Part shown: one piece after another, positions 1 through 9,057 of the stretch
How positions within the stretch are numbered: position 1 is the stretch's first letter
Layout: each line of letters begins with the position of its first letter
Position numbers and translations under genes: made by a program
Assembly (NCBI GenBank): GCA_001544595.2
Contig: FCOH02000019.1
Coordinates: 1-64,000 of the forward strand
DNA: 64,000 nucleotides
Direction: 5' to 3'
From: Caballeronia peredens
GTDB lineage: Bacteria > Pseudomonadota > Gammaproteobacteria > Burkholderiales > Burkholderiaceae
The notes under the pieces: model-generated
What the model was told of the DNA's origin: nothing
Seen by the model: only the letters and a program-made list of their open reading frames with translations
Database searches by the model: none

Positions 1-1
1 G

Positions 2-1198
2 GGGAGGATCGTCGGTGTCGGCAGCGCGCCCGCCGATTTCAACGCGGCGAAGGTCGTCGATGCGACCGGGATGTACGTCGCGCCCGGTTTCGTCGACTTG
101 TCCGCGCGCCTGCGCGAGCCGGGCTTCGAGCACAAGGCGACGCTCGAATCCGAAATGGCCGCGGCTATGGCGGGCGGCGTGACGAGCCTCGTCTGTCCGC
201 CCGACACTGATCCCGTGCTCGACGAGCCGGGCCTCGTCGAAATGCTCAAGTTCCGCGCGCAGAAGCTGCATCTCGCGCATGTGTATCCGCTGGGCGCGCT
301 GACGGTCGGACTGAAGGGCGAGGCCATCACCGAGATGGTCCAGCTGACGGAGGCGGGCTGCATCGGGTTCTCGCAGGCGGACAATCCGATTGTCGATACG
401 CGCACGCTCCTGCGCGCGCTGCAATACGCGACCACTTACGGCTACACCGTGTGGCTGCGTCCGCAGGACGCGTACATGGCCCGGGGCGGCGTGGCGGCGA
501 GTGGCGCGGTGGCGTCGCGGCTCGGGCTTTCGGGCGTGCCGGTGTCGGCGGAAACCATCGCGCTGCATACCATTTTCGAGCTGATGCGCGTGACGGGCGC
601 GCGCGTGCATCTGTCGCATCTGTCGTCGGCGGCGGGCGTGGCGCTCGTGCGCGCGGCGAAGGCCGAAGGGCTCGCGGTGAGCTGCGACGTGACGATCAAT
701 CACGTGCATCTGACCGATGTCGACATCGGCTATTTCGATTCGCAATTCCGCCTCGATCCGCCGCTGCGCTCGCAGCGCGACCGCGACGCGATTCGCGCGG
801 GCCTGGCGGACGGCACGATCGACGCAATCTGCTCCGATCACACGCCGCTCGACGACGACGAAAAGCTGCTGCCCTTCGCCGAAGCGACGCCCGGCGCGAC
901 GGGTCTCGAACTGCTGCTCTCGCTGACGGTGAAGTGGGCGCGCGAGGCCGGCGTGCCGCTCGCGAAAGCGCTCTCGCGTATCTCGTCCGCCCCGGCCGAC
1001 GTGCTGAAGCTGTCCGCCGGGCGCATCGCGACGGGCGCGCTCGCGGACCTGTGCGTGTTCGATGCAGCCGCCGACTGGCGCGTCGATCCGCAGAAGCTCA
1101 AGAGCCAGGGCCGCAACACGCCGTTCCTCGGCTACGAGTTGCCGGCGCGCGTGCGGGCGACCGTCGTCGCCGGGCACGTCGCCTTCGAGAGCCGCTGA
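2..1198 (+). CDS. pyrC': dihydroorotase-like protein (PyrC'/PyrX, probably inactive), 5' truncated by window
   Basis: The reading frame is open from base 2, and codons before the first ATG (71) already read as dihydroorotase-like sequence, so the true start lies upstream of the window. The amidohydrolase fold is clear (VDLSARLREPG, GGVTSL, HLSHLSS, SDHTPL). The metal-binding HxH that normally precedes the RExPG-like motif is replaced by S-A-R (bases 101-109), and the AHAED-type histidine reads LRPQD. In Pseudomonas and relatives such catalytically dead PyrC' proteins act as structural partners of aspartate carbamoyltransferase (PyrB). I infer the same role here, with pyrB expected immediately upstream outside the window. 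The gene ends two bases before the next ATG, implying a common transcript with the acyltransferase. Confidence 0.88.
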   Translation, partial: GRIVGVGSAPADFNAAKVVDATGMYVAPGFVDLSARLREPGFEHKATLESEMAAAMAGGVTSLVCPPDTDPVLDEPGLVEMLKFRAQKLHLAHVYPLGALTVGLKGEAITEMVQLTEAGCIGFSQADNPIVDTRTLLRALQYATTYGYTVWLRPQDAYMARGGVAASGAVASRLGLSGVPVSAETIALHTIFELMRVTGARVHLSHLSSAAGVALVRAAKAEGLAVSCDVTINHVHLTDVDIGYFDSQFRLDPPLRSQRDRDAIRAGLADGTIDAICSDHTPLDDDEKLLPFAEATPGATGLELLLSLTVKWAREAGVPLAKALSRISSAPADVLKLSAGRIATGALADLCVFDAAADWRVDPQKLKSQGRNTPFLGYELPARVRATVVAGHVAFESR

Positions 1199-1200
1199 GC

Positions 1201-2010
1201 ATGGCATTGGTCTGGCGCAAGCTGCGGCTCGTCGTCCATCTGCTGTATGGCATGTGGATCGTCGCGCGACGCTTTCCGCGCGCATCCGCGAGCGAGCGCG
1301 CCGAGCTGAATCGCGTGTGGTCGCTGGAGATGCTGCGCCTGTGCGGCATGAAGCTCGTCGTGCACAACGACGAAGCCCGGCTCGATAGCGGCGTGCTCGT
1401 GGTCGGCAATCACATCTCGTGGATCGACATCTACGTGATCAACGCGTGGCGGCCGACGCCGTTCGTGTCGAAGGCGGAGATCCGCAAATGGCCGGTCGTC
1501 GGCTGGCTGGCGCATCAACTGGGCACGGTGTTCGTGCAGCGCGAGAAGCGCAGCGATGCGAAGCGCATCATGCACGAACTCGCGGAGCGGCTGCTCGCCG
1601 GCGAGATGATGTGCGTGTTCCCCGAAGGCACCACGACCGACGGCCAGACGCTGCTGCCGTTTCACGCCAACATGTTTCAGGCGGCGGTGTCGGCGTCCTG
1701 CCCGGTGCAGCCGGTCTGCCTGATGTACGAGGATGCGCAGGGAAGACAGTCGGTCGCGCCGGCGTATATCGGCGACATGACGCTCGACGCTTCGCTCAGC
1801 GCGCTTCTGCGGGCGACGCCGCTCACCGCGCATCTCTACGTGTGCGATCCGCTCGCGCCGGGCGCGGACCGGCGTCTGCTCGCAAGCGAGGCGCAGGCGG
1901 CGGTGCAGGCGGCGCTGGAGGGGATGCGGGGCGCGCCTGCGATCGTTGCCGAAGCGCCGCGCGTGCAGCCGGTCACGTCTGCTTCTTCATCGAACAACTC
2001 ACCTGCGTGA
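1201..2010 (+). CDS. 1-acyl-sn-glycerol-3-phosphate acyltransferase (PlsC family)
   Basis: 269 aa. It carries the lysophospholipid acyltransferase motifs: NHISWID (HxxxxD catalytic motif, about residue 70) and FPEGTTT (about residue 140), with a hydrophobic N-terminal stretch that suggests inner-membrane association. It would acylate lysophosphatidic acid or a related lysolipid. The ATG lies two bases after the PyrC' stop, so the genes are probably co-transcribed. Its last 38 bases overlap the 3' end of apaH on the other strand. The family includes ornithine-lipid and other lyso-lipid acyltransferases, so the exact acceptor is not settled by sequence alone. Confidence 0.88.
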   Translation: MALVWRKLRLVVHLLYGMWIVARRFPRASASERAELNRVWSLEMLRLCGMKLVVHNDEARLDSGVLVVGNHISWIDIYVINAWRPTPFVSKAEIRKWPVVGWLAHQLGTVFVQREKRSDAKRIMHELAERLLAGEMMCVFPEGTTTDGQTLLPFHANMFQAAVSASCPVQPVCLMYEDAQGRQSVAPAYIGDMTLDASLSALLRATPLTAHLYVCDPLAPGADRRLLASEAQAAVQAALEGMRGAPAIVAEAPRVQPVTSASSSNNSPA

Positions 2011-2860
2011 GAACGCGCTGCGACGGATCGGCCGTGAGCCGCATCGCCGACAGCTTGTTACCCCATACGCAGCCGGAATCCAGGCACAACACGTCGTCGC
2101 GGATCATGAGGCCGAGCGCGGCCCAGTGGCCGAAGACGATCGTCACGTCCTGCGTGCGGCGGCCGGGCGCGTCGAACCACGGCAGATAGCCGGGCGGCGC
2201 GGCATCGGGGCCGCCGTTGTTGGCGAATTCCATCGCGCCTTCGGCCGTGCAGAAGCGGATACGCGTCAGCGCGTTGTAGATGACGCGCAAGCGGTCTGCG
2301 CCGGTCAGCGAATCGTCCCAGCGATGCGGCTCGTTGCCGTACAGTGCAGCAAGCGTTTCCTTCCAGTTCGGCGCGCGCAATGCGCATTCGAGCTCGTGCG
2401 CGAGCTCCATCGTCATGGTCGCGTCCCATTGCGGGAGCACGCCGGCGTGAACCATCAGCAGGCCGTTGTCGAAATGCGCGACTGGTTTGTGGCGCACCCA
2501 TTCGATCAGATCGGCGGCGTCGGGCGCGGCGAGGATTTCATCGAGCGTGTCGCCTTTCTTGGGCTTGCGCAGGCCGGCCGCCACCGACAGCAGATTCAGA
2601 TCGTGATTGCCGAGCACGACGGTCGCGCGCGAGCCGAGTGCGATCACGTCGCGCAGCGTCTGCAGCGATTTCGGGCCGCGGTTGATCAGATCGCCCGCGA
2701 ACCAGAGCGGCACGTCGTCGCGGACGTCGGCCTTTTTCAGGAGACGCTGGAACGGGTCGCGGCAGCCCTGGAGGTCGCCGAAGACGAGCGGGGCGGGGGA
2801 AGTGTCGATGCTGGAGGTCGGGAAAACGGTCATTGATGAGGGACGGAGAGCGGGCTTCAT
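1973..2860 (-). CDS. apaH: symmetrical bis(5'-nucleosyl)-tetraphosphatase (diadenosine tetraphosphatase)
   Basis: 295 aa metallophosphoesterase with the ordered motifs GDLQG (residues 28-32), GDLINRGP and GNHD, as in ApaH, which hydrolyses Ap4A to two ADP. E. coli ApaH is about 280 aa and starts close to its GD motif. Here 10-20 extra N-terminal residues depend on the start: ATG at 2860 as given, or ATG at 2833 (MTVFPTS). Neither has a strong Shine-Dalgarno. It is convergent with the PlsC-like gene and divergent from rmlB. In Burkholderia apaH is the usual left-hand neighbour of the O-antigen locus. Confidence 0.92.
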   Translation of the reverse strand: MKPALRPSSMTVFPTSSIDTSPAPLVFGDLQGCRDPFQRLLKKADVRDDVPLWFAGDLINRGPKSLQTLRDVIALGSRATVVLGNHDLNLLSVAAGLRKPKKGDTLDEILAAPDAADLIEWVRHKPVAHFDNGLLMVHAGVLPQWDATMTMELAHELECALRAPNWKETLAALYGNEPHRWDDSLTGADRLRVIYNALTRIRFCTAEGAMEFANNGGPDAAPPGYLPWFDAPGRRTQDVTIVFGHWAALGLMIRDDVLCLDSGCVWGNKLSAMRLTADPSQRVLTQVSCSMKKQT

Positions 2861-3162
2861 GTCTGGGTCCCAGCATTATGGAGCAGACGCGCGAGGCCGT
2901 TTGCTGACACCTGATGCGCCTCGCTCGTTACACATTGCAACTCAGTGCAACCGGGATCGGCCAGCTGTATCAAGTTGTTATGGGTGTCGTTTTTGCAGTG
3001 CTTGGCTTTATAATCAACGGTTAGCCAGACTGCGGCCGGTTTTTTTCGGATCGGTCGCGGATTCCGTATCGATAACGAACTTGTCGCTTACGCGCAAATT
3101 TTTCTCATTTTCGAACCGGCGTTCAGCTTCTCGCGCGAGCTGAAAGCAGCGAAAGGAAACTT
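2861..3162. other. intergenic region between divergent apaH and rmlB
   Basis: 302 bases, more AT-rich than both flanks from about 2930 on. It should hold the promoter of the O-antigen operon (plus strand) and of apaH (minus strand). A perfect -10 hexamer is listed separately. I looked for a JUMPstart/ops element (GGCGGTAG) of the kind that recruits RfaH and did not see one. A purine-rich ribosome site (AAAGGAAA, about 3150-3157) sits just before rmlB. Confidence 0.6.
3009..3014 (+). promoter_or_regulatory. rmlBp: candidate -10 box of the rml/O-antigen operon promoter
   Basis: Exact TATAAT in an AT-rich stretch 149 bases before the rmlB ATG. No good -35 hexamer lies 16-18 bases upstream (GTCGTT at 17), so an activator or a weak -35 would be needed. 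A TTGCAG at 2993-2998 is only 10 bases away and cannot serve as -35. Confidence 0.4.
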
Positions 3163-4215
3163 ATGATTCTTGTTACGGGCGGCGCCGGTTTTATCGGCGC
3201 CAATTTTGTTCTGGACTGGCTCAAAGGCTCGGATGAACCCGTTTTGAACGTCGACAAGCTGACGTACGCGGGTAATCTGGAAACGCTGAAATCGCTGGCC
3301 CACAATCCGAAGCACATTTTCGCTCGCGCCGATATCTGCGACCGCGCCGCGATCGATCGTCTGCTGGCCGAACACAAGCCGCGCGCTATCGTGCATTTCG
3401 CCGCCGAAAGCCACGTCGACCGTTCGATTCACGGCCCGGCCGACTTCGTGCAGACGAATGTCGTCGGTACGTTCACGCTGCTCGAAGCGGCCCGTGCCTA
3501 TTGGGGCGCGTTGCCGGAACAGGAAAAGGCCGCGTTCCGTTTCCTCGCGGTTTCCACGGACGAAGTGTTCGGCTCGCTGGGCCCGAACGACCCGCAGTTC
3601 TCGGAAACCACGCCGTACGCACCGAACAGCCCGTACTCGGCGTCGAAGGCGGCAGCCGATCATCTGGTTCGTGCCTATCATCATACGTATGGTTTGCCTA
3701 CGTTCACGACTAACTGCTCGAACAACTACGGCCCGTACCACTTCCCCGAGAAGCTGATTCCGCTCGTGATCACGCGCGCGCTCGCGGGCGAGCCGCTGCC
3801 CATTTACGGCGACGGCAAGAACGTCCGCGACTGGCTGTATGTCGGCGACCATTGCGCGGCCATTCGCCGCGTGCTTGAAGCTGGCAAGCTCGGCGAAACG
3901 TACAACATCGGCGGCTGGAACGAGAAGGCGAATATCGACGTCGTCAATACGCTGTGCGCGCTGCTCGATGAACTGCAACCGAAGGCGGGCGGCTCGTATA
4001 GCGAGCAGATCACCTTCGTGAAGGACCGCCCGGGTCACGACCAGCGTTACGCGATCGATGCGCGCAAGCTCGAACGCGAACTCGGCTGGAAGCCCGCTGA
4101 GACGTTCGAGACCGGGCTGCGCAAGACCGTGGTGTGGTATCTCGCGAACCGCGAATGGTGGGAGCACGTTACTTCCGGCGAATATCGCAGGGTGGAGTCG
4201 CTTGGGGATGAGTAA
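3163..4215 (+). CDS. rmlB: dTDP-glucose 4,6-dehydratase
   Basis: 350 aa extended SDR, second enzyme of dTDP-L-rhamnose synthesis: dTDP-glucose to dTDP-4-keto-6-deoxyglucose. Visible hallmarks are GGAGFIG (residues 6-12) for NAD binding, STDEVFG with the catalytic Asp-Glu pair of 4,6-dehydratases, and YSASK (YxxxK, about residues 158-162). Length is normal for RmlB. ATG 3163 follows AAAGGAAA at good spacing. First gene of the operon; its 3' end overlaps rmlD by 8 bases. Its product may also feed the aminotransferase at 6621. Confidence 0.96.
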   Translation: MILVTGGAGFIGANFVLDWLKGSDEPVLNVDKLTYAGNLETLKSLAHNPKHIFARADICDRAAIDRLLAEHKPRAIVHFAAESHVDRSIHGPADFVQTNVVGTFTLLEAARAYWGALPEQEKAAFRFLAVSTDEVFGSLGPNDPQFSETTPYAPNSPYSASKAAADHLVRAYHHTYGLPTFTTNCSNNYGPYHFPEKLIPLVITRALAGEPLPIYGDGKNVRDWLYVGDHCAAIRRVLEAGKLGETYNIGGWNEKANIDVVNTLCALLDELQPKAGGSYSEQITFVKDRPGHDQRYAIDARKLERELGWKPAETFETGLRKTVVWYLANREWWEHVTSGEYRRVESLGDE

Positions 4216-5137
4216 TGGCGAACGAGCGGTGCCTGTGATTCTCATTACGGGTGCGGGCGGCCAGGTCGGAATCGAACTGACCCGCAGCATGAGTCTGCTT
4301 GGTCGGGTCGTGGCAGTCACGCGAACCGAATGTGATCTGGCCTGCTCGGAGCAGATCGAGTCGCTTGTGAACGAGGTCAGGCCGGGCCTGATCTTGAACG
4401 CCGGCGGCTATACGAACGTCGATGAGGCAGAGAGCGACCGCGATGCCGCCTATCGCGTGAATGCGGATGCCCCGCGCACGCTTGCGCACGCGGCCTCGAA
4501 GCTGGGCGCGCTGCTCGTTCATTATTCGACTGACTATGTTTTCGACGGTTATAAGGCTTGCGCCTACACCGAAGAAGACGAACCTAACCCGCTATCGGCG
4601 TATGGCGAGAGCAAGCTGGCAGGCGAGCGAGCCATTCGCGAAGCGGGGGGGAATCATTACATTTTTCGGACGAGCTGGGTTTTCGGCCTGCGCGGCGGAA
4701 ATTTTTTAAAGTCGATAGCGCGAGCCGCTCAGACGCGTGACTCCTTGTCGGTCGTGGCGGACCAGTTCGGCGCGCCGACATCGGCAGTGCTCGTCGCAGA
4801 CGTGACGGCGCTTGCAGTCAGAGCTTATCTGCGCAACGATCGTCCGCTCGAGTCCGGGATTTATCATCTCGCCGCTTCCGGTGAAACGAATTGGTACGAT
4901 TATTCACGATTGATCGTCGAGACCCTCGCGCTAGGTGGCGTGCCGGTGCGTACCGCTATCGAGCAGATTCGAAGCATCGGGGCCGCTGACTATCCGACGG
5001 CTGCACGCAGGCCGGCCAACTCGCGTCTCGATACATCAAAGCTGCGCAAGGCGCTAGGAGTGGAATTTCCGCAGTGGCATGCCGGCGTTCAAGACGTTTT
5101 GCTGCAAATTGCCGCATCGAAAGATGTCTTGCAATAA
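4208..5137 (+). CDS. rmlD: dTDP-4-dehydrorhamnose reductase
   Basis: 309 aa SDR reductase, last step to dTDP-L-rhamnose. It has GAGGQVG near the N-terminus, STDYVFDG, and YGESK (YxxxK). ATG 4208 lies inside the end of rmlB (8-base overlap) and is preceded by GGAG and GGGG purine tracts. An in-frame GTG at 4235 just before the Rossmann strand is a possible alternative. The order here is rmlB-rmlD-rmlA-rmlC, whereas the well-studied Burkholderia O-antigen loci have B-A-C-D. Confidence 0.95.
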   Translation: MSNGERAVPVILITGAGGQVGIELTRSMSLLGRVVAVTRTECDLACSEQIESLVNEVRPGLILNAGGYTNVDEAESDRDAAYRVNADAPRTLAHAASKLGALLVHYSTDYVFDGYKACAYTEEDEPNPLSAYGESKLAGERAIREAGGNHYIFRTSWVFGLRGGNFLKSIARAAQTRDSLSVVADQFGAPTSAVLVADVTALAVRAYLRNDRPLESGIYHLAASGETNWYDYSRLIVETLALGGVPVRTAIEQIRSIGAADYPTAARRPANSRLDTSKLRKALGVEFPQWHAGVQDVLLQIAASKDVLQ

Positions 5138-5170
5138 GCCGTGTAGCCGTGTCTATTGGAGAGAATCAAA

Positions 5171-6052
5171 ATGAGTAAGAAAGGGATCATACTTGCCGGC
5201 GGCTCCGGGACGCGTCTTTACCCGATCACCCGGGCGGTATCGAAGCAGCTTCTTCCCGTGTACGACAAGCCGATGATCTACTACCCGCTCTGCACGCTGA
5301 TGCTGGCGGGAATTCGCGACATCCTGATTATTTCCACACCGCAGGACACACCGCGTTTTGCGGAAATGCTGGGAGACGGCGCGCGATGGGGCCTGAATCT
5401 CCAGTACGCAGTGCAGGAGCGTCCGGATGGAATCGCCCAGGCCTTCATCATCGGTCGCGACTTCATCGGCAACGATCCTTCGGCGCTGATTCTCGGAGAC
5501 AACATCTTCCACGGACACGATCTGCAAGTGCAGGTCCAGCGAGCGGCGCAGCGTGCCGAGGGAGCTACCGTCTTCGCCTACCACGTCCAGGATCCGGAGC
5601 GCTATGGCGTAGTCGAGTTCGACGACAAATTCCGCGCGGTCTCGCTGCAGGAGAAGCCGAAAGTTCCCAAGTCGAGCTACGCGGTGACAGGTTTGTATTT
5701 CTACGATAACCAGGTGTGCGATATCGCTGCAGGTATCAAGCCGTCAGCGCGCGGCGAACTTGAAATTACAGACATCAACGTCGCCTACATGGAGCGGAAA
5801 ACGCTGAATGTCGAGATCATGGGACGCGGTTATGCATGGCTCGACACGGGTACGCACGATTCCTTGCAGGAAGCCTCCGTGTTTATCGCAACCTTGCAAA
5901 AACGGCAGGGCTTGATGGTGGCTTGTCCGGAAGAGATCGCGTTTCGTAATCGCTGGATTTCGGCCGACGACCTGCAACGGTTCGCCGCCGAATTGTCCAA
6001 AAACGGGTACGGCCAGTATCTGGAGCGAGTCTACAGGGAGTTTGTCGCATGA
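5171..6052 (+). CDS. rmlA: glucose-1-phosphate thymidylyltransferase
   Basis: 293 aa nucleotidyltransferase, first step of the rhamnose pathway (glucose-1-phosphate plus dTTP to dTDP-glucose). The N-terminal [11 protein letters not shown] signature and the [11 protein letters not shown] segment are typical, and length matches RmlA. ATG 5171 is chosen because GGAGAG (5158-5163) lies 7 bases upstream; the longer in-frame reading begins at a TTG inside that region. It overlaps rmlC by 4 bases (ATGA), implying translational coupling. Confidence 0.96.
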   Translation: MSKKGIILAGGSGTRLYPITRAVSKQLLPVYDKPMIYYPLCTLMLAGIRDILIISTPQDTPRFAEMLGDGARWGLNLQYAVQERPDGIAQAFIIGRDFIGNDPSALILGDNIFHGHDLQVQVQRAAQRAEGATVFAYHVQDPERYGVVEFDDKFRAVSLQEKPKVPKSSYAVTGLYFYDNQVCDIAAGIKPSARGELEITDINVAYMERKTLNVEIMGRGYAWLDTGTHDSLQEASVFIATLQKRQGLMVACPEEIAFRNRWISADDLQRFAAELSKNGYGQYLERVYREFVA

Positions 6053-6600
6053 ATCTGAATGTCATGCCAACGGAGATTCCCGAGGTCATGATTCTCGAGC
6101 CGAAAGTCTTCGGCGACGATCGCGGCTTCTTCTACGAGAGCTTCAACGCAAAGCACTTCGAGGCAGCAACCGGCCTGAAGCGGGAATTTGTTCAGGACAA
6201 TCACTCTCGCTCCGCGAAGAACGTGCTGCGCGGTCTGCATTATCAGACCCAGCATACCCAGGGAAAGCTGGTGCGCGTAATTGCAGGCGCCGTGTTCGAT
6301 GTGGCCGTGGACATCCGCAAGAGCTCGCCGACCTTTGGAAAGTGGGTGGGAGTCGAGCTGTCTGCCGAGAACAGGCGACAGCTGTGGGTTCCGGAAGGGT
6401 TCGCGCACGGTTTTGTCGTGGTTTCGGAGTTTGCCGAGTTCCTCTATAAAACCACCGACTATTACGCGCCGGAATTCGAGCAATCCATTCGCTGGGATGA
6501 TCCGCAAATCGGTATTTGCTGGCCGGCTGAAATTGCACCGATTCTTTCGAAGAAAGATGCGGACGGCTCTTCGTTCGCCGGCGCTCAGCTGTTCGATTGA
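6049..6600 (+). CDS. rmlC: dTDP-4-dehydrorhamnose 3,5-epimerase
   Basis: 183 aa cupin epimerase, third step of dTDP-L-rhamnose synthesis. RGLHYQ carries the catalytic His, and DNHSRS and GFAHGF are the usual RmlC motifs. The start ATG overlaps the rmlA stop (ATGA). Length is typical. It completes the rhamnose set, consistent with the rhamnosyltransferase-like genes at 13670 and 33999. Confidence 0.96.
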   Translation: MNLNVMPTEIPEVMILEPKVFGDDRGFFYESFNAKHFEAATGLKREFVQDNHSRSAKNVLRGLHYQTQHTQGKLVRVIAGAVFDVAVDIRKSSPTFGKWVGVELSAENRRQLWVPEGFAHGFVVVSEFAEFLYKTTDYYAPEFEQSIRWDDPQIGICWPAEIAPILSKKDADGSSFAGAQLFD

Positions 6601-6620
6601 CAAGATTAAAGGAGAAGTGT

Positions 6621-7751
6621 GTGGCTATTCAATTGTTCGTCCCGAATTTTCGTATCGACGAATGTCTCGAAGAAATTCGGGAGTGTCTTGAGAAAGGCTG
6701 GACAGGTCTGGGGTTCAAGACCAATCAGTTCGAGGAGGCCTGGAAGGCGTACACCGGCCTGGAGCATGCGCATTTCCTGAGTTCGAACACCGTGGGGTTG
6801 CATCTCGCGCTTGAACTCTTCAAGACGAAGTTCGGCTGGGCCGACGGCGACGAGGTCATCACCACACCGCTTACCTTCGTCTCGTCGAATCATGCGATTC
6901 TCTACTCCCGGCTCACGCCTGTGTTCGCCGACGTCGACGATTCGCTGTGCCTCGACCCGGACAGCGTAGCGACGCGCATCACCGACAAGACGCGTGCGAT
7001 CGTTTTCGTTGGCATCGGCGGCAACATCGGCCGATATAACGAGGTGCTGGCGCTGTGCAAGGAGCGCGGCATCAAGATGATTCTGGATGCGGCACACATG
7101 GCCGGCACGCGTATCGAAGGCCGGCACGCCGGCTTCGACGCCGATGTCTCGGTGTTCAGTTTCCAGGCGGTAAAGAATCTACCTACGGCCGACTCTGGCA
7201 TGATCTGCTTCCAGGATGCGGAGGACGACGTTCGCGTGCGCAAGATGAGCTGGCTCGGCATCAACAAGGATACGTATGCCCGCACGGCCTCCCAGGGGGC
7301 GTATAAGTGGATGTACGACGTCGAAGAGGTCGGCTTCAAATACCACGGCAACTCGATCATGGCGGCGATCGGTCTCGTGCAGCTCAAGTATCTTGATGGC
7401 GACAACGCGTACCGCCGTCAGCTTGCTGCCTGGTACGAAGAGCAACTCGCGGAACACACGAAGATTCGCCTGGTCAATATCGCGAAGAACTGCGAATCGT
7501 CGCGCCATTTGTTCCAGATTCGCGTGAAGAATCGCGACGAGCTGATGCTGGCCCTCAACGAGCATGAGGTCTATCCTGGCGTGCATTATCGCGACAACAC
7601 CGAGTACCGCATGTACGCGAGCGGCAAGGGCCAATGCCCGAACGCGCACCTCGCAAGTTCGGAGATCCTGTCGCTGCCGATGCATATGCGGGTGACGCGC
7701 AAGGATACCGACCTGATCACATCTCTCGTCCGTCAGTACGCAGCAGAATGA
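6621..7751 (+). CDS. DegT/DnrJ/EryC1/StrS-family sugar aminotransferase
   Basis: 376 aa PLP enzyme of the nucleotide-sugar aminotransferase family. Visible are SSNTVGLHLAL (phosphate/PLP pocket), DAAHMAG (Asp to the pyridine N) and the Schiff-base lysine in QAVKNLPTADSG. GTG 6621 is preferred because AAGGAG (6609-6614) lies 6 bases upstream; the same frame also opens at TTG 6597. It overlaps the acetyltransferase gene by 4 bases. The pair suggests transamination of a 4-keto-6-deoxy sugar (RmlB product is the nearest source) followed by N-acylation. VioA-, WecE- and PseC-like roles cannot be told apart here. It is one of three DegT-family enzymes in this locus and is the divergent one. Confidence 0.88.
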   Translation: MAIQLFVPNFRIDECLEEIRECLEKGWTGLGFKTNQFEEAWKAYTGLEHAHFLSSNTVGLHLALELFKTKFGWADGDEVITTPLTFVSSNHAILYSRLTPVFADVDDSLCLDPDSVATRITDKTRAIVFVGIGGNIGRYNEVLALCKERGIKMILDAAHMAGTRIEGRHAGFDADVSVFSFQAVKNLPTADSGMICFQDAEDDVRVRKMSWLGINKDTYARTASQGAYKWMYDVEEVGFKYHGNSIMAAIGLVQLKYLDGDNAYRRQLAAWYEEQLAEHTKIRLVNIAKNCESSRHLFQIRVKNRDELMLALNEHEVYPGVHYRDNTEYRMYASGKGQCPNAHLASSEILSLPMHMRVTRKDTDLITSLVRQYAAE

Positions 7752-8245
7752 AGCAAGTCTATGCGCCGTACGAGTTTGATGGCGTGCGGTTGCGCCTTCT
7801 TGCTGAAGATGACCTTCGGGCCACGCTTGCGTGGCGCAATCGCGATGGCGTACGTCAGCAATTCAAGAATCCGGCTTTGCTCGACTGGGAGTCTCATCAC
7901 GCCTGGTTCCTCCGCTATAGCGACAAGGCGGAGGACCTCGTGTTCATGGTCGAGGATGCGCTGACGAATACGCGGGTCGGACAGGTGGCCATCTACGCCA
8001 TCGATAACGAAAAGCGAACCGCCGAGATTGGCAGGTTCGTGGCCGCGCCTGAGTCTCAGGGCAAGGGATTCATGCGACGCGGTATTGGAGCGTTGATGCG
8101 ATTCGCCGCTCGCGAGCTATCCCTGAGCTCCGTCTATCTCGAAGTGCTCGACACCAACGTCCACGCTAAGCGTCTCTACCAGACCCTCGGTTTTGTCGAG
8201 ACCGATTCCCGCGAGGGACTCGCGCGAATGGAGCGAACTGTTTGA
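7748..8245 (+). CDS. GNAT-family N-acetyltransferase (amino-sugar type)
   Basis: 165 aa. The acetyl-CoA loop (SQGKGFMRRGIG, Q/RxxGxG/A type) and the C-terminal NVHAKRLYQTLGF typical of GNAT enzymes are visible. The overall pattern resembles PseH/WecD-type nucleotide amino-sugar acetyltransferases. ATG 7748 overlaps the aminotransferase stop (ATGA), and its own stop overlaps the wzm ATG by one base, so the three genes are tightly coupled. I infer acylation of the amine made by the upstream enzyme; the acyl group cannot be read from sequence. Confidence 0.82.
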   Translation: MKQVYAPYEFDGVRLRLLAEDDLRATLAWRNRDGVRQQFKNPALLDWESHHAWFLRYSDKAEDLVFMVEDALTNTRVGQVAIYAIDNEKRTAEIGRFVAAPESQGKGFMRRGIGALMRFAARELSLSSVYLEVLDTNVHAKRLYQTLGFVETDSREGLARMERTV

Positions 8246-9057
8246 TGACTACATACAATAGCGCGAACTCGCGCCCAATTTTCGGGGAGTTCATCAGCGC
8301 GCTTAAGCTGTGGCGCGTGTGGCTGCACATGGGTTTGCAGGATGTGAAAAGCCGGTTCCGGAGTTCGTTCCTTGGTCCGGGCTGGATTCTCGTGAACTTG
8401 GCCGCCATCATCGGCGCCATCGGCATGATCTACGGGCGGCTCTTTCATCAGCCGATGAACGAGTTCCTGCCGTTCCTGACGCTTGGCCTCGTGACCTGGG
8501 CTTTCATCGGATCGTCGCTGACTGAAGGCTGCAACGCGTTCATCGTCGCTGAAGGCTACATCAAGCAATTCCCGTTTCCAAAGACCATCTACCTTTACCG
8601 TGCGATGGTGCCCTACGTCATCGTGTTCGCCATCGGGCTCGCGGTGTTCTTCGTCTGTGCGGCGATCTATCAGCGTCCGATCGGATGGGGGGCCTTGTGG
8701 GTCCTGCCATGCTTTGTGCTTTTTCTAATCGTCAACTTCTTTCACTTGGTGATCGTCGCGCATATTGGCGCGCGCTTCCGGGATCTGCCACATCTGCTCG
8801 GCAGTGCGATTCAGATCGCGTTCTACCTCACGCCAGTGATGTTCACGGTAGCGATGCTCAAGGACCGCGGCCTGGCCTTCGTGTATATGGTCAATCCGCT
8901 GTACTACCTGCTCGAGCTGATCCGTTATCCGTTGCTTAACAGCGAACCCCCTCCCGTCGAAGTCATCTACGTGTCCATCGGCTACTGCGTGGTGGTTGGA
9001 CTCATCGCGTCACTCATTGTCAGGAAGATGTCGCAACGGATCGTCTACGTGCTATGA
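8245..9057 (+). CDS. wzm: O-antigen ABC transporter, permease
   Basis: 270 aa ABC-2-type permease with about six hydrophobic segments (AAIIGAIGMIYG, FLTLGLVTWAFIG, YVIVFAIGLAVFFV, VLPCFVLFLIV, IAFYLTPVMFTV, YVSIGYCVVVGLIASL). It pairs with Wzt (9054, 4-base overlap) to move undecaprenyl-linked polysaccharide across the inner membrane. Its presence, and the lack of any Wzx/Wzy in this part, means the O-antigen is assembled to full length in the cytoplasm before export. Confidence 0.93.
   Translation: MTTYNSANSRPIFGEFISALKLWRVWLHMGLQDVKSRFRSSFLGPGWILVNLAAIIGAIGMIYGRLFHQPMNEFLPFLTLGLVTWAFIGSSLTEGCNAFIVAEGYIKQFPFPKTIYLYRAMVPYVIVFAIGLAVFFVCAAIYQRPIGWGALWVLPCFVLFLIVNFFHLVIVAHIGARFRDLPHLLGSAIQIAFYLTPVMFTVAMLKDRGLAFVYMVNPLYYLLELIRYPLLNSEPPPVEVIYVSIGYCVVVGLIASLIVRKMSQRIVYVL

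Noticed and set aside
2993-3014. TTGCAG and TATAAT as a promoter pair before rmlB
   Set aside because: The spacer is 10 bases, far too short for sigma-70; only the -10 was kept.
2861-3162. JUMPstart/ops element upstream of the O-antigen operon
   Set aside because: GGCGGTAG or a close variant was not found in the region.
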